DNA of 64,000 bases, from assembly GCA_015847255.1 (NCBI GenBank), contig JADLZK010007649.1, positions 682,001 through 746,000 of the forward strand. The letters run 5' to 3'. This document shows, piece after piece, positions 9,881 to 22,592 of the stretch. This DNA comes from Hyparrhenia diplandra (Eukaryota; Streptophyta; Magnoliopsida; Poales; Poaceae). The position numbers and the translations under genes are program-made. The notes beneath the pieces were generated by a model. The model saw only the letters and a list, made by a program, of their open reading frames with translations. It made no database searches and was not told where the DNA came from. Position 1 is the first letter of the stretch. Each line of letters opens with the position of its first letter.

Positions 9881-12235
9881 TCACTAACTGATTTTTAAAT
9901 TTAGAGTTTTGGGGCAAGTGTCCTTTTAAATACATGCCCCCTACAAGACAATGGGTTTTGGAAGAGATGTTTTAAGTGTTTTAACATATGTTCTTTTAGG
10001 TCTGTAATAGTACTTAAACCACGATGTTGCAGCTATCACGCAATCTATGTTTCGATTATGGATGTTGCATTATGCTCATTGTAATGTTTCAACAATCTAT
10101 TACCAATGTTTCAAACAAACCGGGCGAGATGTTTCAATAAACCGATTGAAATGTGGAATGTTTTAGCAAACCGATTGAAACGTTTCATTGACTCATTTGT
10201 CATGTTTCACCATTGTTTTTCACCATGAAGTGGGTTATCGGTCGCGGGCCCTGGTTTCCCCGCTAGGCCGCTATACACAAAGCTTCTCTCTTCATCTCAA
10301 GCCGCCGTCGCCATGGCGGGCGGCAATGACTCCCCGATGGAGACTCCATAGGTGGTTCATGTGTTTTATAGTGGAAGTTTTTGCTTCTTGTGCAGCTTTG
10401 TGTTTCATTTGTTCCTTTAGCTGTGCCCAACACTTTGTAGTTCTTCTACTAGCTATTCCGACTAGCTGTATTTATCTGAAGTGCATTTTTTATGATTGTG
10501 GTCAAATTCTTCGGATGTTTCACCGTACAACAAGTAATGTTTCAGAAGAACTGGAACAGGTGTTTCATAAGACAACATAGTAATATTTCGGTAGTATAGG
10601 ACGCGCGGTTGCGCCGGACGTCTGAGCGCTATCGCACCCGGATATTATGAGGTCAAAATCAGCAAGTCTTGTTGAAATAAAATCATCACAGAATAAATGG
10701 ATGGTCCTCAACCGAGGAAGCATTCGCATACAAAGCATATTGATACATTTTATTTTATTTATCAAAAAAAATATTGATACATTTTATAATGTCGGTACCT
10801 CATGTTTCACGGTTGTACACATACACTGAATTGGAACTGAATGGATGGCTCGCGTGATGGCGATGTTTCAGTTGTGATGGCGATGTTTGAAGGCGTTTCA
10901 GTTGCGACGGAAACGCCGTCGTGGTTTGAGGCACTGACGGCATGGTGGAGTTTCAGGTGCGATGGCGATGTTTCAAGGCGCGCGGGGGCAGCGACCGGGG
11001 TAGCGGCGGGGTACCGGCGTGGGAGGGCAGCCCGGCTCCACGCCAAAACTGCACGGCGGAATCGAGTCGCGCGCGCCGACGGAGTCTGCGTCGCCCCCCC
11101 GCGCCGCTTATCTGCCTGTGATCGATTGGTTTTGTGTGTTGAAGTTGGATTGGGGCATACTAGCTAATGGGCTGGCATTTGTGTGATGGGCCTTCGGCGT
11201 CCCGGCGTCCGGACGCGCGCTTTGCGCCGGACGTCCGGGCGCAAGTGCGCCCCTGGGCAAAAAGGCCAAGCGAGTTTCCTGGGCAAAGGCCCAGCGCTAG
11301 GCCCATGCCCCTGGAAGCGTTCTTCCTGGAATCCTTCTTCCTGTTTTGGATTTTGTTTTAAAAAACTTAACCCTTTTTTTAAAAAAACTTCAAATTTATA
11401 CACGTTTTGAAAGTAGTTGTATCAGATACCCCTTTTGGTCGCGCCGAAAGGAACGGTATGAATTTTTCACACTATCGCGCCACATCTTTGTGGCGAGAAT
11501 GGTGTCACGGTGACGCATGTGTTTGACCGGTCAAGCGTCATCTTATTATTTGAAACTGGAGGTCAACCGAAAAGCTAAAGACACGTGCAACTGTTGAAAA
11601 TATCTTTCAAAATTATTCATAAGTTATTAAAGTTTATGCTGCCTTCTTAAATTAGCACTAGAACTAAATTTGGATTAAAGTTGTATTTATTCGGGTGGGA
11701 TGTTAGTCATCAGTTCATCAGGAGCGCTCTTTGTGCATGAATAAATCAATCCTTGAGTTGTGTTTATGTAACCTTTTAAAGTTCATCAGGACAGAACTAA
11801 ACGGCTAAGATGTTCCTTTTTTAATAGTTTTGTGAACTTATTGAGTTTTTATTTGAAGTTGGAACATTGTGCAATTTATTGATAATTACAACTAGCAAAC
11901 TGAATGAATATAGTTCTATTGCGTTAGCATAACATAAACACAAGGTGCTTGAGATAGGCCGAGGTAACACACCCTGGCCGCTTTTTTGGTCTTGCTTCCA
12001 AACGGCGTCAGGGAAGGGGAATGGCACTAGGGAAATGGCAAGCTGCATAAATCCCCGTGGGGGTTAATTACCCAGGGCAAATCAGCCCCATGTTCCCAAA
12101 TTAGCCCTGAGGGGTGGAAGCAAAGGAAAGCACATGTTATAGAGCGCGGCAGTAGATAGAGGCGCACAAAGAGGAGAGGCGAAGAGAAGAGGGCCGTGCT
12201 GGTCAAAAGACCAAGAAACCCCGCTACCCCACTCC
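9881..12235. other. TGTTTCA-rich and GC-rich non-coding sequence
   Basis: 10030-10560 continues the TGTTTCA motif. 10830-11270 is GC-rich with CGTCCGGACG-type palindromes (11200-11245). 11400-12235 is mixed sequence just before the CACTA element. Frames such as 10188-10580 contain no recognisable domain. I see no supported gene. Confidence 0.5.
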
Positions 12236-13016
12236 CACTACTACTGAATTGTCCATCAGCGTCGGGCTCCAACCCCCTTCTTTGCTTTAAAAACTGAACC
12301 GCGGAACCATAGCGATAGTGATGTGGGGTTCAAACACTCTTTGGGTCAAAACACCGGCGGTGAGAGAGAGGCTGCGGTTTGATATCGAACGGCCACGCAT
12401 CGTCCATCGATTTCTTGTCGGGTGTTCCACGGACCGGCGGCATTTTTATCCAAGCACTGGAGGTTCGGAAGTCGGGCGGCAGAGTTGATATTGAGAGTAC
12501 CGTCGGGCTTTAACGCAAACTTTAAGCGTAAGGATAACACTATCGGGTTAGATTGAGCCGGCGATTGTATCAAGAGCTAACAATGTCGGTTTACTTTGAA
12601 CCCGTCGGTGAACTTTACGTGAACACCGTCGGTGATTTCAACCCCGACATCGTTATTAGAGTGGAGACTATCGGTTGGTCAATGCGGTAGGCGGTGATGT
12701 TTACGTCGTCGATGACGGTTAGTAATTCAAACCGATAGTGTTTGGTATAGTTACACTACCGGTTTGTTTCTCATTCCTTTGTTGGGACCATGCCACCTGG
12801 CGTTTTTGTTTTAAATTTTTGAATTTATTCGTGGAATTCAGCTCTTCTTAAATCCGAAAAATCATCATACATTAATATCATCAAAACATTACAGAATTTA
12901 ATGGTTACATACAACAAAATCCACCTAATGTTCTAGAAACTAAGCCTACATCAACTTCTAAAATAAAAGACCAATGACCATAGAGTCATAGACATAAATA
13001 AAAACATGACATCTTT

Positions 13017-13262
13017 TTAAAAACCAATTAGCGGCAATTCTCGCAATCTTGTTAGTATGTGGGGTGGCTTCTCTTCAATCTCCGGTAAGCTAGTTTGCAC
13101 CATTGTGGCGACAGCGACTTCACCACCGGTGTTGTATTTTTCAGTAACAATTATTAGCGTAGCCTTGGACTTGAGCATAGCAATCTTCGGGTTAGATAGA
13201 TCCCAGGCACACGACCAACAAACACTACGTACCACACCATGCTTGCCTATACATGTAACCAA
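13017..13262 (-). CDS. Unrecognised 81-residue open frame inside the CACTA element
   Basis: An 81-residue frame with mixed, non-repetitive composition (KATLIIVTEKYNTGGEV in the middle). It matches no family I recognise. It could be a captured exon or a relic of an element gene. There is no obvious promoter, and the opposite strand also has a 71-residue frame over the same bases, so coding status is weak. Confidence 0.2.
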   Translation of the reverse strand: MVTCIGKHGVVRSVCWSCAWDLSNPKIAMLKSKATLIIVTEKYNTGGEVAVATMVQTSLPEIEEKPPHILTRLRELPLIGF

Positions 13263-14139
13263 AATAGGATGATATTGCTATGTTATTCATAAATGTTTTA
13301 TAAGATAGCCTGTAGACATATATTTACAATATCCAAAGCGGATTTCGAACAACACTAACTCATGAATTTCAATCACAATTCGAGCACGGGTTGCGCGTGG
13401 CCGAGACGGGCATTTCAACGAACACCTCAAGGGCGTGACCGACGCACCTCCAAGCTTTGTGCCTCTCGTGCGCTCCTATCTTGTCTTGGAGGATTTGAGG
13501 AAGACAAGGTCACGGACTGGTACGGCGTCGGGCGGTGAAGAGGAAGACGGCGTGTGGTCGCGGGCCGACAGGAGAGGTGTGGCGGCGGTCCTCCGTCGGC
13601 GTGGAGGAAGACCAAGCGGGCGACGCGAGGCGAGGACTAGCGGCGAATTAGTTCTCATTCTCATAGGTAAAAACTCGAACACCTAAAGGGATAATTAGTT
13701 CTCACCGTGGAAGGGGCCGGGGAAAGCGGAGGATGCCGGCGCGGCGTTGGGGACGTCGGAGTGGAGGAGCGCGGCGTGGGAGAACGCCGTCAAGCCTCGA
13801 TTCCCGGAGCGAGAACAGCGGGGATGCGCGAACGGATGGCCCGGGCGGCGGGGGGACGACGAGCGGCGATGTTGGAGTTGGTGTTGCGCTCCGTCGGTGA
13901 ATGCGGTGCTCTTTCGGTCTTTGGTGGGGAAAGAGAGTGGCGGCAGTGATGTTCAAATGGCTTGCCAAAATTTCGCTCCGAGCCACTCACCTATATATAT
14001 AGGCAAGGCTGGTTTGGGCGCCGTGGGGAACGAAATGGCGGGAGGTTCGGATGGATTTGGAAAATTTTACCACAATCCTATTACATTTTAGGTTATTACA
14101 CATAACCGATAGTGAAATAGAAATCCGCCACTTCATGGA

Positions 14140-14875
14140 TGATCATGTACCTTTGTGAAGGATGTGTAATCCTCCATGGTGGAAATGGCTTGAATTTTTT
14201 TCCCAGTCATGTACACCCAAAATATGACCCCCACACAAGTTCTTAGGTTTTTTCGACAAATATTTTAATTACTATGATTTTCTTCGAGCTAAAGCGGCGA
14301 CAAGAAGGCTAATTAAACCATGGAAACATAAGAATTTTTCTTGCACCTCCACGATGATTTGCCTCCTAGGGCACATGAGACCCTGTGGAAAAAGTCTAGC
14401 AAACATTAGGCTCTTTTCATGGGCACGCTTTCAGTTCAAACTATAATTACAAGGTGGCGTCGCGCGAGAAATTCAAATAAAGCGGGAAAAGTACCAAACA
14501 AACTCGAAAAATCTCAAACTTTGTGGGTACTTCCACATTTGCATGTGAAAGGCTCGAGAAAAGTTTGAGACCACTACAACACCAAGCAAACATATGAACC
14601 ACATGGAGCACGATCTGGTTCGGCTAGGGATCATGTGCCTCGTGGAAGGATGTGTAATCCTCCATGGTGGAAATGGCTTGAATTTTTTTCCCGACCATGT
14701 GCACCCAAAATATGACCCCACACAAGTTCTTAGGTTTTTTCCGATAAATATTTTAATTACTATGATTTTCTTCGTGCTAAAGCTGGCGACAAGAAGGCTA
14801 ATTAAACCATGGAAACATAAGAATTTTTCTTGGACCTCCACGGTGATTTGCCTCCTAGGGCACATGAGACCGTGG
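14140..14875 (+). repeat. Direct duplication inside the CACTA element
   Basis: About 240 bases starting near GAAGGATGTGTAATCCTCC (14156) recur about 488 bases later, starting near 14645, with few differences; both copies end near CTCCTAGGGCACATGAGACC. The second copy is followed directly by the subterminal motif ACCGTCGGTTT. It is an internal duplication with no coding evidence. Confidence 0.85.
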
Positions 14876-15516
14876 ACACCGTCGGTTTCCTAACCGGCGG
14901 TGAATAGTACCGCAACGCGGTCCTCCAAGCGAGCGACATGCATGCAGAACAGGCCTCTGTGAACACGCAAAGTGAATGTGACGGCTACAATGTTGTGGTA
15001 AAAAAAAGAAAAAAAAATGTGATGGCTATCCGATTTGGGCGGCGCGAGCTTGATTATTTAAATAGCCCGGGCGGTGTTGTGGGCGTGCTCTGACTTACTA
15101 GTTGAGTGTCATTCGTGCTCGGGCCGCCGGCCAAGTCTCTCGTCTCCCTCCCTCCCGCTTCCTCAGCGGTCGGCATCGAAGGTGCGTATGGTTGATCTTG
15201 TAGAAATCGTAAACAATGTAAAGCATGCATTAGGTGTTTCAAAATAACAATGCTAAACCGGATCACCGTTCTTGGAAAAATGGTCAAAAAGCGGCTTGTT
15301 GGGGATCGAACCAGGGATTTGAGGATTGGGTGTTGGGAAGCGCCGTGCCCGAGGAAGCGGCCATTGGAAACACGCGCAAACGCATAGCCGGCCGGCCTTC
15401 GTGGGGAGACGGGCCGATCGCGACGGCCATTGGATGAGCTGGTCGCTGTTGATTTGTTTTTCATGGCGCGCGTCTTGGGAATGACAATCGACCGCATGCA
15501 TTCCATGGCTTGTTAC

Positions 15517-15870
15517 TATATAAGAACGCTCGATTTGGTACCATCTCCATCGCTAATTAGCCTCTCTCTTTCCATAAACTTGAGGGGAAGCTAGCTTCTT
15601 CTTCATCGACGATGGCCGGCGTCTACACCAACGAGGAGCTTGTCTTCACCGTGGGGCGCTCCACGACGCCCTCAGGAAGCTCACCAACCTGGCCGAACAA
15701 GTCGGCTTCGCCAACGGTGGGTTGGCCGTTGGTGGGAGAAGGCGAACTTCTACGCCTTCAAGGTCGAGGCCATGGCCGGCATACTCGCTAGGGGATACCG
15801 GGCGCGGCCGGGCGGAGCTCCGTGCAGCCGGGCGGCGGAACGCGGCCGGCGGCGGAACGCCGGCCGGTGG
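15517..15870 (+). other. Gene-like cassette with TATA box, broken
   Basis: TATATAA at 15517-15523 is followed about 90 bases later by an ATG at 15612 in the context CGACGATGGCC. The frame begins MAGVYTNEELVFTV. Continuing in a neighbouring frame gives HDALRKLTNLAEQVGFANGG, which looks like ordinary protein, so a small deletion near 15655 is likely. After about 15770 the sequence is low-complexity GC. I infer a captured gene start inside the CACTA element; the source gene is not recognised. Confidence 0.3.
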
Positions 15871-16404
15871 TGAGGACGAGGACGGGCGAGCCCTAAGCGG
15901 CCGGGCGGCGGCGGCGGAGGCGAGGAGGATAGCGCTGGGCGGCGGAAGCGATGGCGGCCGCCGCTTTCTTTTTTATTTTTAGTTTTGTAAATATATTATC
16001 TAGTAATATATAATGACTCTCGATCGTTTTAATTCATCTCCGTTCGTTTCTATCGTTTGTTTCTCTTGTTCCTTCTTCATTCAACCCCGCGAGCTATCGG
16101 TTCCTTTTGCTTCCCCTCCCAAATCGCTTCTCGGTTCTAATTCAACCCGGTTGTGTCAATTTTCAAATTGCTTTTGGTTCTAATTCAAATCTGGCGAGTG
16201 ATACGTGTCCATCAATACCACTGTCGGGGAACGCGATTCAACCCGGTGGTGATCTGAGTCTTCACCGCCGGAATTGCTCGAACCGTGGAGTTTACGAGTT
16301 TCAGCGCTGAAGCGGCTCATCACTGCCGGGTGTGGTTCATCGCTGCCGGTGGACTAAATTTCGCACTGATGCCGGCGGTAGTGATGAGCGAATCTGTAGT
16401 AGTG

Positions 16405-16851
16405 TCCCCACCAAAAAAAAAAAAATTGCCTTGTAATTTATTTTGGAAAAGCACTACATTTTAATCCATCTCTGAAGCCAGGCTTTTGGCATTCTGTATG
16501 GCTCTAAAATTAGTAGAAGCTACAAAGGAATTAAACAGTTCTAATCATGTTTCATGTATTGCTTAAGGTGTATTTAATTGGCTACATTAGTTTGTACCTA
16601 GTATTATGAAATTTAGTTTAACTACAAATGAATTAAACAGTTCTAATCATGGTTCATGTATTGCTTAAGGTCTATTTAATTGGCTAGATTAGTTTGTATC
16701 TAGTAATATGCAATTTAGTTTAACCATGGTAGGTTGCTTCATTTGCTCGCAAGGCAATACAGGTTTGCACAGGTTAGCGAGGCACACAGAAAACGAATCT
16801 TTTCCTCTACCTCTACTAAGACTCCTAGAGCATGAGTCTTTTTACTAATTA
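16405..16851. repeat. 102 bp tandem duplication in AT-rich DNA
   Basis: Two adjacent copies (about 16520-16621 and 16622-16724), each containing GAATTAAACAGTTCTAATCA and TATTTAATTGGCTA. They differ at a handful of positions. No gene is visible. Confidence 0.8.
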
Positions 16852-19400
16852 CTAGAACATCAAGCGCCCTTTGGGCGCCCTACAATGATATGAGAAAAAA
16901 AATTATGACACCATCAGATAAATCACTTTTTATCGTAGCATCAGATAAAGATATTACACCATCAGATACCTAGCACAAATCATGAACCATTCGCATATAA
17001 AACAAGTTGTATGGCAGCCATACACTACGTGATCCTTCGTTACATGCATGGCTACAGTAGCCATTTAAGGTTCTGTCCATACATTACATACCCATACGGC
17101 CATACATTACAATTTATAACTGAAATTCATGACTATCAGATACTATAGTTGGTAGCTTATAATCCGATCCAAATATATACTACGATCATTAGAATAGATT
17201 TATAAAACTAAAAGGAAGCTAACTTTAGTTGCAGACGTCCCCAGCTGCTGGTAGAAGCAAAAGCACCGCGACGATCCTTTGCTGCAGACACCCAAAGAAA
17301 GAAACAAATTATAAAAATACCTGCATAACAATAACACCTAAACAAAATGAGAAGCAAGAGTTTCATCTTTTTGAGAAACATCTTAGAAATCACAGTAAAA
17401 TATTTTGTGCAATGCTTAATCCTCATCAGGTAAGAAAAGACACGATATTAGTGGCACTTTTTACAGCTTTAGAGCTGGGGTATAAAACAGAAGCCTCTAC
17501 ACAGTCAGTAGTCTAAAGTGATTGGTAGTAAATTAGGTCCATGATCCAGGCAATGTGTTTTGCACCACATGTTATACTTTTGGCAACCTATATATCCATT
17601 ATTTCAGTAAGCTATTGACCAAACAACAACACATTAGGATAATTAAAGAGTTCATAATCTGGTGTGGGTAGAAGTAATTTCAGTCAATGCTCCAGGATCT
17701 ACTAATTTACCAAACAATATGTCTAATATAAAATACTCTTTGCTGCCCCTGACAAAAATCCGTAGCTACAATACTTTCAGCCCATAAATCTATGTGTTCA
17801 GGAAGCCTTTAAGAACATGCAAAGCTTTCAGGACATAAATTTGTGTTCTGGAAGCCTTTAAGAACATGCAAAACTTTCAGGCCATAAATTTGTGTGTTCT
17901 GGAAGCCTTTAAGAACATGCATTGTGTACATATCTTTTAATGACATCTAAACCATGAAAATCGCTTAATTGTGGATATTGAGAATATAAACTGCAATGTG
18001 ATATATGATCAGGCATGGATGTTGGAGAACTTATTGGTCTACAACTTTACCTAATTTTTGTACCAACCGGATACATTCTAAGATATTTTATTCCTATAAG
18101 GAATTGCATCAGACATATTGAATGCGACATTTGAAGAATTTGTGGAGCTAAATTAAACCAGCATTCCAATCACCGGTATGGTCTGCTCCCATCCTGCAAA
18201 GCTGCTCCCTATAGCCACCAGAAATCCATGTAAATTAAGCATGATATTTGATACAATAAGATAATAGATAACTAAATGTTTTGTTTATTAATAATCAAAG
18301 ATACATAGGGCAAAAAAATCATTATCAAACTAACCGATTGGTTATTCTAAAAAATACTGTGTGCATCTCGCAGCAACCTGTTTATAATGGGATATAATGC
18401 ATGCCTTTTATTTGCTAACAAAACAGATGATTAATTCAATCTCAAATCCAAATAATAAAAACACTTTGGATTGGATATGCATATAATGGAGTTTGTTCAC
18501 GCCAACCTTCAATGCAAAGACGCCACACTTCTGGCCCCCTTTGCTGCCTTCTCTTCTCAATACTAAATTATTTTCATCTGAAATTGTTTGGAAACACCGA
18601 TTGAAATGAAGAAATCAAAACCAAATTACGAAGAATTCCAAAGATGAACACATCTTGCCCTGCAGATCTTTTTAGATGAATCTCGCTGCCCTGTGGGATC
18701 ACCCTTCGTGGAGGACTCCTGGACCAGTTGCCGCAACAGAGGTCTTGGACGTCCTGTCGGCGGGGATATGGGCAACTGGAATGGTTATGAACTGGTAAGA
18801 GGTAACCACGTTAATCAGAGGACAAAACTTACTACTAATCAGAGGAGAAGTAGGAATTGCAGTCTGGCTCCCTCTCGCCGCAGATCGAGGCCGCACGACA
18901 CAAGGACATCGGCGTAGCGAGGGGAAAATAGAAGTCGCCTCCAACTCGAGAGGGACGGCTCGCCCCTCCCCGGCTTGATCTTGACTGCCTGAGCGAGCTG
19001 ATTCGAGGATCCGCCTAGATCGATCCCATCGTACTCACCTGAGCAGAGGAGACTGCCCCCTACCATTTAGCACTGAAGAAGAGGATGTCGTTGACGTAGA
19101 TGCACCCATGGAGGAGAGTGGAGAAGGACATCATCATCGCAGTGGATGCGCCCGTGGAGGTGGAGGTGGAGGTGGAGGAGCAATGGCGACAAGTCGTCCC
19201 GGCTAGGAGAGAAGAGGGAGCCAGAGAGGCTTAGGGTTTGGGGCGGGTGGAGCAGTGGAGACGGGCCTGTGGGCTGCGGCCTTGCGGGTCGTTGCCAAAG
19301 GGGAAAAAAAAGTCAGGGACAGGTGTCGAGCCCAGAAAACGCCACCAATGCTCCAATTGCTGTGGGAGCTGGAAGGTCGGGGGACTTTTAATGACCCCGA
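16852..19400 (-). mobile_element. Helitron-like segment, probable gene-capture type
   Basis: Read on the minus strand, the end near 16852 is a perfect hairpin (GCGCCC-AAA-GGGCGC, 16863-16877), then about eight bases, then CTAG followed by T. This is the expected 3' end of a Helitron. The body is AT-rich with short GC-richer stretches flanked by splice-like sites on the minus strand, for example a GTGAGT donor at about 19037 and a TTTGCAG acceptor near 18200, as expected for captured gene fragments. The far end was not found; 19400 is a guess at the point where sequence character changes. No replicase/helicase is visible. Confidence 0.35.
17776..17928 (+). repeat. Three tandem units of about 50 bp
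   Basis: Each unit contains CATAAAT, then GTTC[A/T]GGAAGCC, then TTTAAGAACATGCA. The three copies are nearly identical. Non-coding. Confidence 0.85.
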
Positions 19401-19691
19401 TTAGCAAATGGATGTGACTATACACAACACGATATATAAGCAACCAAATATAATCTTGCATTCTTGCTAAACAATCAAACAACCTTATGAATTGCAGCTT
19501 GCTTTTGCAAGAGAATAAAACGTCAAGACATTGCATATGTTTATGGCGGCTTCGATTGTGGTGCATAAGGTCTAATGCAAGCTAATGCTAATTCGATCAA
19601 ATCGCACCCTAAATACTGACTTTTTATTTTCAGGGAAGACAGACATGTTGAGATGTAGTAGAAAATATCCATGTGCATTGCTAAAGAAAAA

Positions 19692-20271
19692 TGTCATGAA
19701 CGAGTGGGCCAGCCCAAGAGTGGCTAATTGGGCCAAACGCGACGACCGCCGGCCCGGGGAGGGGGGGGCGCGGCGTGCGGTGGGAGGCCGGCCCGCCGCC
19801 GCTTTCCCTCTCCCGTCACGATCCCGAGTTTGCTTCGCCTTCAAGTTAGGATTATCTTAGGTAATTTTTGGTGTGCAATGGGCTATCTCATCTATAAGGG
19901 AGACCCTTATTAGGGAAATAAATAAAATAGGAAATTGCTTGTAAAAGGTATTCCAATTGTATAAGGAAACCTTATAGAGATTGCTTAGATTACAAGTCCC
20001 ACTAGTCGGGCTATATAAACAAGAGGCATGTAATCTCTAGGGGGACAAGCAAAGAAATAAAAATATATCTCCACTTTCAATCTTGAGTCGCCGCCGCCGC
20101 CTCCGCGCCAAGCGCCGCCGCACGCGCCGCCGCCACCCGCCGCCGCCGCGCCCCTCACGGCGGGCGGCGCCGCCGCCACCTCACGCCACCGCCGCCGCCA
20201 CCCTCATCCCTCTCCTCCCTTCTAATCCCCAATCCTCGTGTCAATTCCGCCCAATCTAGCCGAAATCGGCA
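19692..20271 (+). repeat. 5' LTR
   Basis: Starts TGTCATGAAC. A TATATAA box lies at 20013-20019 in the context GGGCTATATAAACAAGAGGC, and the GC-rich R/U5 part follows. In the AT-rich section the two LTRs differ by roughly four substitutions and two one-base G-run changes over about 290 bases. This implies a fairly young insertion if the GC-run differences are errors. Confidence 0.88.
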
Positions 20272-20272
20272 A

Positions 20273-20290
20273 CCGGTATCCGGAGACCAG
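20273..20290 (+). other. Primer-binding site
   Basis: CCGGTATCCGGAGACCAGG-like sequence just after the LTR end resembles the initiator methionine tRNA site TGGTATCAGAGCCAGG with several mismatches. Confidence 0.5.
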
Positions 20291-20309
20291 GGCGATTCCC
20301 ACCACCCAT

Positions 20310-20934
20310 GGCTTCCGAGATCAAGGAGTTCAACGCGGCGTCAAGGAAATCCTCAACATCCATCGCGCCGGATCATCAGCAGCGCTCGACGACATCGGTG
20401 ACGCCTACGCCGGATGGAGTGCATCTTCATCGCGGTCGAGGACCCCCGCGACGCGCGATGACGACGCCGGAAGACAGCTCAGCGGGTGCCGCCGCCGCCG
20501 GGCAACGTGGCTGGCCGCCGCCTTGGCCGCCCCCCCCTCGCACCGGATTCCGTCGACGCCCCGATCCCGCTATCCCCGGTGGAAGAAGATGACGACGTTC
20601 CGGTGACGCTCGGCCGTCCTCAACATCGCCCTCGGCGACCCGGCCAAGACCGGCTGCCCCTTCATCTCCACCGACACCTACAACCGCAGCGCCTGGCAGA
20701 GACGGTGCCAATCACGGCACCCCGCCCCTTCCCCGGCGCCACCCGCGGCGTCCCCGATGGTGCCAACCGCGGCATCAAATCCCCCTCGCACGCCACGCGT
20801 CTACAAATCCGAGTACGACAAGACGCAGGGCGACCGGACTCTCCTGGCTTCGTAGGGTGGAACTCTTCTTCCAGATTGCGAGGAGATCGCCTGACCGACT
20901 ACGTGAGTTTGGCTATTGTTATAGTTATTTGTTG
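20310..20934 (+). pseudogene. 5' part of the element's coding region, degenerate
   Basis: A frame starting MASEIKEFNAASRKS (20308) opens just after the primer site, as expected for gag. Later frames shift repeatedly. One stretch reads VLNIALGDPAKTGCPFIST (about 20615-20670), which looks like real protein of unrecognised origin. I cannot tell whether this is element gag or a captured host fragment. Confidence 0.35.
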
Positions 20935-21742
20935 AATTATAAAAGAATAAATAAATGTTAAAATATCATACGGTGGCTAGACAAATCTAGACACATGCAT
21001 AGCCACATGATTTGGTGTACAAGCATCACATAAAAAAACTGGAGTGATTTTAACAAAGTGGTATTACACATCCCATACTAGCATGAGCATCTCTCACCTC
21101 GTGACTAGGACATGTGTGAGAGATGTGGGCCATTGTAAGGATGTGTATCAACACTTTCTCTGAATCGAATCATTTTTTTTTTTGTCAAGATTCTACACTA
21201 AAAGGAGGTGTCCTTGCAAATTTTTAGATTTTTTTTAGCTACATTAGGGTATTTTTAACATTTTTTGTTGAGTAAATCAACAAATAATTGCAAAAAAGGT
21301 AAACTTGGTCTAAAATTTGCACAAATGCACACCATACTTTGGCTCCATAAACACACCAAAAAGTTTGAGATGATTTTGAGAAAGTGGTACTACACATCTC
21401 ACACTAGCATGAGCACCTCTCATATAATGACTAGGACATGTGTGAGAGATGTGGGCCATTAATGCGAGAGATGTGGACCACTTTGTCGAAATCATTTGGA
21501 AGTTTTATGGGATGATAGAGAATGATTTTAGAAACATTTAGAAAAAAAAAGAATCAACACATTTTGAGTTAGTACGAGGGAGAAAGACTAGTTAGAAGTT
21601 TTAGTTTAAGATTAAAAAGAGAAACTATAGTTGTCTAACATTTCTTAACGAACTTCATAAGTGGATGGTGGTGGTGCATTACTTGCTAGCGTAGATGGAT
21701 CATATATATAAGCTAAAGTTCATCCAATGAAACAAAAGTTGT

Positions 21743-21817
21743 TGTAGCTCAATGGAAAGACAAGTGGCTATAATGCCCTTGCTTCATGGTTCAAACCCAT
21801 TATGAAGCATATTTTTT
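21743..21817 (+). repeat. tRNA-like module 1
   Basis: A box-A-like GTAGCTCAATGG (21743-21755) and a box-B-like GGTTCAAACCC (21788-21798) at tRNA spacing, then a T run. It lacks a complete cloverleaf, so it is not a tRNA gene; it resembles a SINE head or a decayed tRNA. Confidence 0.45.
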
Positions 21818-22050
21818 ACATTTTTGCAAGATAATTGATAACTCACTAATACTATATCCAATAATCATGAATTTTTTATCATAAATCATACACGTGAAAA
21901 GTAAGCTATCATAAAAAAATTTTGTAATTTTTAGAACTAATATAATGAATTATAATAAACTCTCTACTTTAACAATTGGACAAATATTTTAGACACCTAG
22001 ATGTGGTGAAACGTTACAAGTACAAAAACTTACCTACATTACACAACCAA

Positions 22051-22128
22051 GGTTGAGTGCTCTAGTGTTAAGACTCCTAACTATCTAGCAATTAGTCATG
22101 GGTTCAAATCTCCATGACAGCCATTTTT
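22051..22128 (+). repeat. tRNA-like module 2
   Basis: GGTTGAGTGCTCTAGTG followed by GGGTTCAAATCTCC (22100-22113), then TTTTTGCAAAAA. Same layout as the modules at 21743 and 22593. Confidence 0.45.
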
Positions 22129-22592
22129 GCAAAAAGAAGAAGAAGATTATTTCTTGGTTTGGAATGGGTGGGTGACATCCACACACGTGAGTGGGCTAGG
22201 GGCGCGCAGCCACGTTAGAGGCTGGGCTGGGACTTTGTGACCTATAAACTTTAGGCTGTTTGGTCTTGGAACGTGTACGTGTATATATATTATTTAAAAA
22301 AAAATAAGCAATTCAAAAACATGAAGTTGAATAGCCCAGCGGTAACACAGGGCGTGGTGGAGCGCGGCCTGGGCCAAGGCTTAACGTGATCAGCTGTTGG
22401 GCCATTCGCAAAAAAAATTGTTATGGGCCAAGGCGAGGTAGAGCGTGGCAGTGGGCCTGGTTGAGTTTGTGGGCTCTTTTTCCAAAAATAGGAGGCCAAG
22501 TGGAGCGTGACCTGGTATCTAAGTGATCCATCATTCGATTAACATGTTGAAGGCACACAAATTAAAAACTTACATGCGTTTGCCAAGAAACA

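Larger units (their letters stand above)
1330..11270. mobile_element. TGTTTCA-rich DNA element split by a retrotransposon
   Basis: Dense TGTTTCA/TTTCAA motifs occur at about 2000-2640 and again at 8560-8720, 9410-9480 and 10030-10560. Joining 2650 to 8552 (removing the retroelement and one TSD copy) restores a continuous motif-rich sequence. GC-rich palindromes of the CGTCCGGACG type lie near both outer edges (1368-1403 and 11200-11245; a related run at 10599-10640) and may be subterminal repeats. No transposase is visible. I infer one old, non-autonomous DNA transposon, similar in style to rice elements with TGTTTCA arrays, but exact termini and TSD were not found, so the limits are approximate. 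Confidence 0.35.
12236..16404. mobile_element. Non-autonomous CACTA element (TSD TCC)
   Basis: The left end reads CACTACTACTGAATT and the right end is the inverse GAATCTGTAGTAGTG; the first nine bases are perfectly inverted. A perfect 3 bp target duplication, TCC, lies at 12233-12235 and 16405-16407, the hallmark size for CACTA (En/Spm). Subterminal motifs of the type CCGTCGGTGA, ACCGATAGTG and ACCGGCGGTGA crowd 12350-12750, 14090-14115, 14870-14910 and 16200-16400. No TNP2-type transposase is visible in the 4.2 kb interior, so it would need help from elsewhere to move. Confidence 0.85.

Noticed and set aside
14572..16404. CACTA start at CACTACAACACC (14572)
   Set aside because: The flanking trinucleotide does not match the one after 16404, and the true partner with TCC duplication is at 12236.
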